Of a DNA stretch of 5,012 bases, positions 1 through 5,012 are shown one piece after another. A program made the translations under genes and the position numbers. The notes beneath the pieces are model-generated. The model saw only the letters and a program-made list of their open reading frames with translations. It did no database searches and had not been told where the DNA came from. Within the stretch, counting starts at the first letter, position 1, and each line of letters opens with the position of its first letter. This DNA is from Myxococcales bacterium (GTDB taxonomy: Bacteria; Myxococcota; Myxococcia; Myxococcales; Anaeromyxobacteraceae), in contig JAJXSQ010000202.1 of NCBI GenBank assembly GCA_021784495.1, positions 1-5,012 on the forward strand. The letters run 5' to 3'.

Positions 1-12
1 CCCCGGACGCGA

Positions 13-32
13 GCCGGGGGGCCGCCCCCGGC
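13..32 (-). terminator. Strong GC hairpin downstream of the redox fusion gene
   Basis: GCCGGGGG (13-20), loop GCCG (21-24), and CCCCCGGC (25-32) form a perfect 8-bp stem 44 bases past the stop codon of the minus-strand redox gene. No U tract follows on the minus strand (TCGCGTCC), so it is not a canonical intrinsic terminator. It could act as a U-less terminator or a 3'-end barrier; chance is plausible at this GC content, although 8 bp with a tetraloop is notable. Confidence 0.35.
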
Positions 33-54
33 GAACCGGAGCGCGGCCCCTCGG

Positions 55-75
55 CCCCGCGGCGGCGCCCCGCGG
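55..75. repeat. Direct repeat CCCCGCGG x2, also a hairpin, abutting the redox gene stop
   Basis: CCCCGCGG occurs at 55-62 and 68-75, and the self-complementary CCGCGG cores (57-62 and 70-75) can also pair as a 6-bp stem with a 7-base loop. The element touches the stop codon at 76-78. It has no assigned function and may add to 3'-end folding. Confidence 0.35.
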
Positions 76-3000
76 CTAGAGCAGCCCGGGCTTGCCCGCC
101 CGCCAGCGCTCCAGCTCGGTGGTGAGCAGCGCGACGTGCTCGCGCTCCTCGGCCGCCAGCTCCCGGTAGAGCTGCTGCTCCGGGGTGCCCGTCCCGACCG
201 CGGCGCCGCGCTCGGCGAAGAACTTCACCGCGCGCTCCTCGAAGGCGATCGCGATCCGGAAGAGGTTCGCGGGGTCCTCGGGCCGGCTGGCGATGCCCGC
301 GTAGATCGCGGCCCGGTCGATCTGCAGGTCGCCGCCGGCCGGGATCTCGACGTGGTACCGGCGGGAGAGGGTCGCCATGTGCTCCCGCTCCATGCCGGCG
401 AAGCGACCGAAGAGATCCTTGAGGACGGGATCGCGCGCGTCGGCGGCGGCGCGGCCGTAGAAGGCCATCCCCCCGAGCTCGATCTCGAACGCCATCCGGA
501 TCGCCTCGAGCGTGCCGGCGTCGGCGGCGCGCGTGGGGTCGGCGACCGCCAGCTTCCCGCCGCAGGCGGGGCACATCCCGTAGGGGAAGGCGAAGCCCTC
601 GCTCACCTTGCCGCAGTCCTGGCACTTCCAGGAGAGCTGGGAGGTGGCGCAGCAGATGTACTCCTCGTCCCCCTCGATCGGCCGGTGGCACTTGGCGCAG
701 AGGTGGCCGCCGGCGGCCACCGGGAGGGCGGTCTCCGGGCCGGTGGCGACGGCGCCGCTCGCCCCGGGGAGCGGGGTGGGCGGGACGAAGGCCTTCATGT
801 CCTCCTCGGTGATGGGCCACCGGGTCTTGCCCGACTGCAGGTAGGCCCCGATCGACCGGGCGGCGCGCCGCCCGGCCCCCATCGCCAGGATGACGGTGGC
901 GCCGCCGGTGACGATGTCTCCGCCGGCGAAGACGCCCTTCAGGTTGGTGGCCTGGGTCTTCCCGTCGTCGGCGACGATGTTGCCCCACTTGTTCAGGCCG
1001 ATCCCCGGGGTCGACTGGGTCACGATGGGGTTCGCCTTGGTGCCGAGCGCGTAGATGACCGTGTCGCACTCGAGGTCCTTGAACTTCCCGGTCGGGTTGG
1101 GCTTGCGCCGCCCCTTCTCGTCCGGCTCGCCGAGGACCATCTCCTCGACCTTCATGCCGCGCACGCTCCCCTCGGCGTCGGTGTAGATCTCCACCGGCGC
1201 GTGGAGGAAGAAGAACTCGATCCCCTCCTCCTTGGCGTGGCGCAGCTCCTCGATGCGCGCCGGGGCCTCGGCCTCGCTGCGGCGGTAGACGCAGCGGACC
1301 GTCTGCACCCCGAGCCGCTTGGCCACCCGCAGGCAGTCCATGGCGGTGTTGCCGGCGCCGATGACCACCGCGCTCTTGCCGATGGAGACCGGGGTGTCCT
1401 GGTAGGGGAACTTGTCCCCGCCCATGAGGTTCACCCGGGTGAGGAACTCGTTCGCCGAGTAGACCTGGCCGGCGAACTCGCCGGGGATGCCCAGGAACGC
1501 CGGCGCCCCCGCGCCGACGCCGAGGAAGACCGCGTCGTAGCCCTTCTCGCCGAGGAGCTGCGGGACGGTGAAGGTCTTGCCGATGACCTTGTTGGTCTCG
1601 ATCTTCACCCCCAGGTCGAGGAGCCGCTGCACCTCGCGGTCGATGATGTCCCGCGGGAGGCGGAAGGAGGGGATGCCGTAGCGGAGGACGCCGCCCACGA
1701 CGTGGAGCGCCTCGTAGACGGTGACGTCGCAGCCGAACTTGACGAGGTCGGCGGCGGCGGCGAGCCCGGCGGGGCCGGAGCCGCAGACCGCCACCCGCCC
1801 GAGCTTCTGCCCGGCGGCGAAGCGCGGCGGGACGACCGGCTTCGGGTGCGCGTGGTCGCCGACGAAGCGCTCGAGCCGGCCGATGCCGACCGACTCGACC
1901 TTCTTGGCGATGATGCACTGCGCCTCGCACTGCGTCTCCTGCGGGCAGACGCGGCCGCAGACCGACGGGAAGATCGACGCCTCGTTGATCACCTCGAGGG
2001 CGCCGTCGACGTCGCGGACCACCAGATGGCGGATGAAGCGCGGGATGTCGATCTGGACCGGGCAGCCGGCGATGCAGGTCGGCTTCGAGCACTGGATGCA
2101 GCGCTCCGCCTCGCCGAGGGCGTCCTCGAGCGAGTAGCCGAGGTTGACCTCCTTGAAGTTGCGCGCGCGCTCGACGTGATCCCGCTCGGGCATCTTCGTC
2201 TGGTGCGGCGGGAGCTCCTTGATCTTCCGGTAGTTCCGCTTCTCCTCCTCGAAGAGCTGCTTCTCGAGGTTGCAGACGTGCGCGTAGTCCTCGGTCGCCC
2301 GGGCCTCCTGGGCCTTGAAGCGCCGCTGGCGCGCGATCAGCTCCTTGAAGTCGACCTGGTGGCCGTCGAAGTCCGGGCCGTCCACGCAGGCGAACTTCAC
2401 GTCCTTGCCGACGGTGACGCGGCAGGAGCCGCACATGCCGGTCCCGTCCACCATGATCGCGTTGAGCGAGACCATCGTCTTCACGCCGAACGGGCGCGTG
2501 GTCTCCACGCAGGCGTTCATCATCGGGAGGGGCCCGATGGCGACCACCAGGTCCGGGCGATCCTTCTCGCAGATCTCCTTGAGCGCCTGGGTCACGAAGC
2601 CCGGCTTCCCGTAGGAGCCGTCGTCGGTGCAGACCACCAGGTCGTCGCAGTGGCGCCGGAACTTCTCCTCCCAGAAGACGAGCCCCTTGTTCCGGAAGCC
2701 GATGACGCCGGTCACCCGGTTCCCCGCCTCCTTGAAGCCGCGGAGCTGCGGGTAGACCGGGGCGACGCCGAGGCCGCCGCCGACCAGGACCACGTGGCCG
2801 ATCTTGCCGATGTGCTGCGGCAGGCCGAGCGGCCCGACGAAGTCCTCGAACCGGTCGCCCTGCCGGTAGTCGTCCATCATCTGGCGCGTCGTCTTGCCGA
2901 GCGCCTGGATGACCATGGTGATGGTCCCCTTCTCCCGGTCGAAGTCGGCGACCGTGAGCGGGATCCGCTCGGCGCCGTTCCCGAGCCGCAGCATGACGAA

Positions 3001-3096
3001 GTGGCCTGGCTCCGCCACCCGGGCGACGTCGGGGGCCTCGACTTCCCAGAGGAACGTCGTGTCGGAAAACGCCTCGCGGCGGACGATCGTATACAT
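76..3096 (-). CDS. NfnA-NfnB (ferredoxin:NADP oxidoreductase / GltD-like) fusion with C-terminal metal ribbon and rubrerythrin-like diiron domain
   Basis: A 1006-residue cytoplasmic redox protein with no signal peptide or membrane segment. Residues 1-265 resemble NfnA/SudB/PyrK-type reductases: FAD motif RIPLT (44-48), nucleotide loop GGGLGVAP (106-113), GPLPMM (188-193), and a [2Fe-2S] site of D217, C222, C225 and C237. Residues 300-768 resemble NfnB/GltD: cysteines 333/336/341/345 and 380/384/390/394 for two [4Fe-4S] clusters, FAD loop GSGPAG (439-444), second Rossmann loop GAGNTAMD (580-587), an RR pair (605-606) typical of NADPH binding, and the closing FAD motif GVFAGGD (721-727). A Pro/Ala linker (770-798) leads to CxxC/CC/CxxC/CxxC (800-845), then a four-helix ferritin-like domain with E873, E903xxH906, E953 and E984xxH987. 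In NfnAB the two parts are separate subunits that couple NADH, NADPH and ferredoxin by flavin-based electron bifurcation; whether this protein bifurcates is inference. The start at 3096 is preferred over an in-frame ATG 20 codons upstream because an AACGGAGGG RBS precedes it and family homology begins at MYTIV. Sulfide dehydrogenase (Sud) activity is an alternative. Confidence 0.93.
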   Translation of the reverse strand: MYTIVRREAFSDTTFLWEVEAPDVARVAEPGHFVMLRLGNGAERIPLTVADFDREKGTITMVIQALGKTTRQMMDDYRQGDRFEDFVGPLGLPQHIGKIGHVVLVGGGLGVAPVYPQLRGFKEAGNRVTGVIGFRNKGLVFWEEKFRRHCDDLVVCTDDGSYGKPGFVTQALKEICEKDRPDLVVAIGPLPMMNACVETTRPFGVKTMVSLNAIMVDGTGMCGSCRVTVGKDVKFACVDGPDFDGHQVDFKELIARQRRFKAQEARATEDYAHVCNLEKQLFEEEKRNYRKIKELPPHQTKMPERDHVERARNFKEVNLGYSLEDALGEAERCIQCSKPTCIAGCPVQIDIPRFIRHLVVRDVDGALEVINEASIFPSVCGRVCPQETQCEAQCIIAKKVESVGIGRLERFVGDHAHPKPVVPPRFAAGQKLGRVAVCGSGPAGLAAAADLVKFGCDVTVYEALHVVGGVLRYGIPSFRLPRDIIDREVQRLLDLGVKIETNKVIGKTFTVPQLLGEKGYDAVFLGVGAGAPAFLGIPGEFAGQVYSANEFLTRVNLMGGDKFPYQDTPVSIGKSAVVIGAGNTAMDCLRVAKRLGVQTVRCVYRRSEAEAPARIEELRHAKEEGIEFFFLHAPVEIYTDAEGSVRGMKVEEMVLGEPDEKGRRKPNPTGKFKDLECDTVIYALGTKANPIVTQSTPGIGLNKWGNIVADDGKTQATNLKGVFAGGDIVTGGATVILAMGAGRRAARSIGAYLQSGKTRWPITEEDMKAFVPPTPLPGASGAVATGPETALPVAAGGHLCAKCHRPIEGDEEYICCATSQLSWKCQDCGKVSEGFAFPYGMCPACGGKLAVADPTRAADAGTLEAIRMAFEIELGGMAFYGRAAADARDPVLKDLFGRFAGMEREHMATLSRRYHVEIPAGGDLQIDRAAIYAGIASRPEDPANLFRIAIAFEERAVKFFAERGAAVGTGTPEQQLYRELAAEEREHVALLTTELERWRAGKPGLL

Positions 3097-3107
3097 CGGG
3101 GAGTGAA

Positions 3108-3116
3108 CCCTCCGTT
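3108..3116 (-). promoter_or_regulatory. Ribosome binding site of the redox fusion gene
   Basis: On the minus strand AACGGAGGG lies 11 bases before the ATG at 3096. The GGAGG core is a good Shine-Dalgarno match with slightly long spacing. It decides the start: the upstream in-frame ATG at 3156 would place this site inside the coding region and would add a 20-residue Pro-rich leader that does not look like the family. Confidence 0.75.
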
Positions 3117-3146
3117 GGGGGGATGGGGGGAGCTGGAGTCCGGGGG

Positions 3147-3176
3147 GGAGTACCAATCCTCGGGGCGTGGAGTCAA
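3147..3176 (-). promoter_or_regulatory. Candidate housekeeping-sigma promoter of the redox fusion gene
   Basis: On the minus strand TTGACT (3176-3171) matches the -35 consensus at five of six bases. After 18 bases comes GGTACTCC, with a weak -10 element TACTCC at 3152-3147. Transcription would start near 3140, giving a leader of about 45 bases that contains the GGAGG site. The -35 is convincing in so GC-rich a context; the -10 is poor, so this is a candidate only and may need an activator. Confidence 0.4.
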
Positions 3177-3194
3177 GGGCGCGGCGCCGCTGGA

Positions 3195-3213
3195 ATTGAC
3201 CAGTGCGGTCGAT
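3195..3213. promoter_or_regulatory. AT-rich inverted repeat, candidate operator upstream of the redox fusion gene
   Basis: The plus strand reads ATTGACC-AGTGC-GGTCGAT: 7-base arms around a 5-base spacer with one mismatch (T3197 against G3211). It is followed by AATTTAG, making one of the most AT-rich stretches in the window. It ends about 19 bases upstream of the candidate -35 of the minus-strand redox gene, where an activator site would be expected. The TTGAC half-site recalls CRP/FNR-type operators, but the spacing is not that of classical FNR, so no regulator is named. A weak RNA hairpin at the 3' end of the upstream gene's transcript is the alternative. Confidence 0.35.
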
Positions 3214-3241
3214 AATTTAGAGGGCGCCGATCCCCTTGCGG

Positions 3242-3254
3242 GGCGCGATGCGCC
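3242..3254 (-). other. Small GC hairpin just after the PilZ gene stop
   Basis: GGCGC-GAT-GCGCC is a perfect 5-bp stem with a 3-base loop, starting 3 bases beyond the PilZ gene's stop codon in the direction of transcription. There is no T tract, so it is at best a weak, non-canonical transcription end or a 3'-end stabiliser. Such hairpins arise easily by chance at this GC content. Confidence 0.2.
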
Positions 3255-3256
3255 GT

Positions 3257-4288
3257 TCAGCGCCCCGCGCGCAGCGCCCGGGCGATCTCGACCGCGACCT
3301 CGGGATCCCCCGGCGCGAGCACGAGCGCGCGCTGCAGGAGGGCCACCGCGCCGGCCGCGCGCCCGGCCGCGAGCTCGGCCCGGGCCCGATCGAGGAGCGC
3401 CTGCGCCTCGGAGGATCGCGGCGCGGCCGCGCCGCGCCACCCGGACCCGGCGCTCGCCGCCCCCGGCGCCGCAGACGGCGCAGGGGAGGCCGCCAGGTCG
3501 GCCGCCGCGAGATCGGCCCCCCGCATCTCGGCCGCCTCCGCGCGGCGGGAGCCGAGCGGAGGGGGAGGCGGCGCCGGGCTCCCGCTCCGGGGCGACACGG
3601 GCGCCGGGGTCGGCGCCGGCGCCGGCGTCGCCCTCGCCGAGCGGCGCAGCGGCACCGGATCCGAGGAGAAGGTCAGCCCCGCCTCGACCAGGATCGGGCG
3701 CCAGCTCTCCGGGTGGGCCGACGCGCCGCGGGAGAGGGTCAGGACCTGCCGGGCCAGCAGGCCGAAGAGGGCCCGCAGCGCCCGGGGCCAGGAGGCGGCC
3801 AGCCGGTCCCGCAGCGCCCCGAGCTGCACCCCCCCGCCGACGTTGCGGATCACCTCGAGCTCGTCGGGGCTGAAGTCGACCACGAACCGCGGCGGCGGAC
3901 CGAGGAAGAGCACCGCGTCGGTCGGCAGGCGCTCCGGCACGCGCCGGACCGATGCCAGCCCGGGCGTCGCCGCCACGAGCGCCTCGAACCAGCGGGCCGC
4001 CCCGGGGCGCCCCGGCTCGTCGAAGGAGACCCCCAGGCGCCAGGGCGGGACGGTGCCGATCCAGGCGACGCGTCCGGCGACGTGGAGCTCCTCCGCGACC
4101 GCCAGGCTCGCGATGGTGAGCCGGAGGGCCCGCCCCCGGGGGAGGGCGGTCGGCGCGACGAGCTGGCAGCCGTGCGGACCGATGTCCTCGGTCTCCGCCT
4201 CCCAGGAGCCCTCCGGCGCCTCGATCTGGGCGATGCAGCGGGAGAGCGCGCGCGGCGCACGGCGCGGGTTGAGGACGAAGTCTGCCAT
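3257..4288 (-). CDS. PilZ-domain protein with Ala/Pro linker and C-terminal TPR-like segment
   Basis: A 343-residue soluble protein with no signal peptide or membrane helix. Residues 8-91 look like a PilZ domain, the c-di-GMP receptor fold: R9xxxR13 (in RRAPR) forms the arginine motif. The second motif, normally D/NxSxxG, reads D35-I-G-P-H-G40, so Ser is replaced by Gly. The domain closes with WRLGVSFDE (83-91). Residues 125-200 form a compact unit (DFSPDELEVIRN, then helices ending GLLARQVLTL) resembling the winged-helix-like segments of myxobacterial regulatory proteins; this is a weak inference. Residues 215-290 are low-complexity Ala/Pro/Ser/Arg. Residues 292-341 are amphipathic helices of TPR type (AQALLDRARAELAAGR, then AGAVALLQRALVLAPGDPEVA). 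It probably acts as a c-di-GMP effector or protein-interaction adaptor for motility, surface or secretion; the partner is unknown. No Shine-Dalgarno precedes the ATG, and it diverges from a rhomboid gene 70 bases away. Confidence 0.85.
   Translation of the reverse strand: MADFVLNPRRAPRALSRCIAQIEAPEGSWEAETEDIGPHGCQLVAPTALPRGRALRLTIASLAVAEELHVAGRVAWIGTVPPWRLGVSFDEPGRPGAARWFEALVAATPGLASVRRVPERLPTDAVLFLGPPPRFVVDFSPDELEVIRNVGGGVQLGALRDRLAASWPRALRALFGLLARQVLTLSRGASAHPESWRPILVEAGLTFSSDPVPLRRSARATPAPAPTPAPVSPRSGSPAPPPPPLGSRRAEAAEMRGADLAAADLAASPAPSAAPGAASAGSGWRGAAAPRSSEAQALLDRARAELAAGRAAGAVALLQRALVLAPGDPEVAVEIARALRAGR
3611..3628. repeat. Short tandem hexamer repeat inside the PilZ gene linker
   Basis: CGGCGC-CGGCGC-CGGCGT are three near-identical hexamers that encode part of the alternating Ala/Pro stretch around residues 221-227 of the PilZ protein. 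Such a run could expand or contract in frame by slippage and alter linker length without disrupting the gene. Confidence 0.5.
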
Positions 4289-4296
4289 CCGCTCGC

Positions 4297-4302
4297 ATGG
4301 TA
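4297..4302 (-). promoter_or_regulatory. Candidate -10 element of the PilZ gene (near-leaderless)
   Basis: On the minus strand TACCAT (TANNNT form) lies 8 bases before the ATG at 4288. The usual -10 to start-site distance puts transcription start at 4288-4290, leaving a leader of 0-2 bases. This fits the absence of any Shine-Dalgarno in GCGAGCGG. No clear -35 is visible at the expected place (AGGCGA near 4325-4320). Confidence 0.4.
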
Positions 4303-4346
4303 CGCCAGGTGCGCGCCGATCGCCTCCCGCCCGGCGGCTCCCGGGC

Positions 4347-4352
4347 TATCCT
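4347..4352 (+). promoter_or_regulatory. Candidate -10 element of the rhomboid gene (leaderless)
   Basis: TATCCT (TANNNT form) stands alone as an AT-containing hexamer in a GC-rich stretch and ends exactly 6 bases before the GTG at 4359. That places the expected start of transcription on the G of the start codon, the classical leaderless arrangement. It agrees with the lack of a Shine-Dalgarno (the preceding bases are GCGCCC). The -35 region (about 4324-4329, CTCCCG) does not match TTGACA. Confidence 0.5.
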
Positions 4353-4358
4353 GCGCCC

Positions 4359-5012
4359 GTGGACCTCCCCCTGCCCCACCGCCCCGCCCCCCTCCGCTGG
4401 CTCGCCGAGGCCCCGGTCTCGGCCGCCATCGTCGCCGCCGAGGTCCTCTACCAGGCGCTCGTGGCCTGGCGGCTCGGCGACGCGACGACCGTCGGGGTGC
4501 TGGTCCGGGCCGGCGCCCTCGAGCGCTCGCGCGTCTGGAGCGGGGAGTGGTGGCGGCTGGCGAGCGCGATCTTCCTCCACGTCGGCTGGATCCACCTGGC
4601 GTGGAACGCCGCCTTCGGCCTCGGCTGGTGCCGGGTGGTGGAGCGCTCGATCGGCGCGGCGCGCTTCCTCGGGCTCTACCTCGCCGCCGGGATCGCCGCC
4701 TCGGCGGTGTCGCTCGCCGTCCAGGACGTGCCCTCGGCGGGCGCCTCCGGCGCGCTCTTCGGGATGGTCGGCGCGGCGCTCGCCCTCCACCGCCGCCGCC
4801 TCGGCTCGTGGCGCCTCTTCGCGCGGAGCGGCGCGACCCGGCAGGTGGTGCTCTCGCTCGCGATCTGGACCGCGGTCGTCGTCGGCGCCCACCTCCCGGT
4901 CGACCACGCCGCGCACGCCGGCGGGCTGGTGGCCGGCGCGGTCGGCGCCTGGCTGCTGACGCGCTCGCCGCCGCGCAGCGCGCGGCCGTGGCTGGCGGCG
5001 ACCGCGGCGCTC
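4359..5012 (+). CDS. Rhomboid family intramembrane serine protease (3' end beyond window)
   Basis: The first 218 codons of a polytopic membrane protein that continues past the window edge. It has the rhomboid landmarks in order: EWWR (63-66, the WR motif of loop 1), H74xxxxH79xxxN83 with the spacing seen in GlpG (H145/H150/N154), the nucleophile motif GASG (128-131, S130), and the catalytic histidine H186 in HAGG after VDH. Hydrophobic helices lie around 17-37, 69-90, 102-121, 128-143, 163-179 and 186-201, a standard six-helix core. Rhomboids cleave transmembrane substrates within the membrane; all key residues are present, so it should be active. The substrate is unknown. GTG at 4359 is the only usable start: upstream the frame is open but has no ATG, GTG or TTG back to the neighbouring gene's start. 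Another frame stays open over the same region (4297-4959), but its Arg/Ser/Pro-rich product has no family features. It is divergent from the PilZ gene. Confidence 0.9.
   Translation, partial: MDLPLPHRPAPLRWLAEAPVSAAIVAAEVLYQALVAWRLGDATTVGVLVRAGALERSRVWSGEWWRLASAIFLHVGWIHLAWNAAFGLGWCRVVERSIGAARFLGLYLAAGIAASAVSLAVQDVPSAGASGALFGMVGAALALHRRRLGSWRLFARSGATRQVVLSLAIWTAVVVGAHLPVDHAAHAGGLVAGAVGAWLLTRSPPRSARPWLAATAAL

Noticed and set aside
3097..3156. A 20-residue N-terminal extension of the redox fusion protein from the ATG at 3156
   Set aside because: The extension covers the clear GGAGG ribosome binding site and has no family similarity; homology starts exactly at the downstream ATG (3096).
3196..3218. 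TTGACC...TAATTT on the plus strand as a sigma-70 promoter
   Set aside because: Only 11 bases separate the two hexamers, far too few, and no plus-strand gene lies downstream until 4359.
136..3873. A 1245-codon open frame on the plus strand, antisense to both minus-strand genes
   Set aside because: It is a product of high GC and third-position bias. Its translation is a monotonous Ala/Arg/Gly/Asp/Leu mix with no recognisable domain, and it crosses two genes whose own frames contain intact catalytic motifs.
2877..4916. A 679-codon open frame on the minus strand spanning the rhomboid, PilZ and redox gene starts
   Set aside because: It is very rich in Arg/Gly/Pro/Ala, lacks family motifs, and overlaps three genes that are supported by domain evidence in other frames.
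4297..4959. A 220-codon ATG-initiated open frame on the plus strand at the rhomboid locus
   Set aside because: It is out of frame with the rhomboid motifs (WR, HxxxxHxxxN, GASG, HAGG), and its product is a low-complexity Arg/Ser/Pro string. The real gene begins at the GTG at 4359 in another frame.
1..5012. CRISPR array, tRNA/rRNA, insertion sequence or phage attachment site
   Set aside because: I saw no regularly spaced repeats, no cloverleaf-like or rRNA sequence, no transposase-like frame and no terminal inverted repeats; nearly all bases are explained by three ordinary chromosomal genes.

Overview
This is a very GC-rich window, roughly 70% or more by eye. It has dense coding, strong G/C preference at third codon positions, and long stop-free shadow frames on both strands. 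Together with the gene content (a PilZ protein with an Ala/Pro linker and a TPR tail, a rhomboid protease, and a large NfnAB/GltD-type flavoprotein fused to a rubrerythrin-like domain) this suggests a myxobacterium, most plausibly an Anaeromyxobacter-like member of the Myxococcota. That assignment is an inference from style and family content, not from a marker gene.

Layout: (1) Positions 1-75 are a GC-rich tail with two hairpins downstream of the first gene. (2) Positions 76-3096, minus strand, encode a 1006-residue multidomain redox protein. In order it contains an NfnA/SudB-like FAD/NAD(P)-binding reductase with a [2Fe-2S] site, an NfnB/GltD-like FAD/NADPH oxidoreductase with two predicted [4Fe-4S] sites, an eight-plus-cysteine metal ribbon, and a rubrerythrin-type diiron four-helix domain. 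(3) Positions 3097-3256 are a 160-base intergenic region holding a Shine-Dalgarno site, a candidate promoter and an unusually AT-rich inverted repeat. (4) Positions 3257-4288, minus strand, encode a 343-residue PilZ-domain protein with a C-terminal TPR-like segment. (5) Positions 4289-4358 are a 70-base divergent intergenic region with a plausible -10 element facing each way, each so close to its start codon that both transcripts look leaderless or nearly so. (6) Positions 4359-5012, plus strand, are the first 218 codons of a rhomboid intramembrane serine protease that runs off the window.

The three genes do not form an obvious single pathway. The redox gene has its own promoter-like region and RBS and probably stands alone. 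The PilZ and rhomboid genes are divergently transcribed and may share control. The item most worth attention is the redox fusion: an electron-bifurcation-type transhydrogenase scaffold covalently joined to a peroxide- or oxygen-scavenging diiron module. I recall this domain order being catalogued as a provisional 'trifunctional' family, so the architecture itself is probably not new, but its biochemistry appears unassigned.
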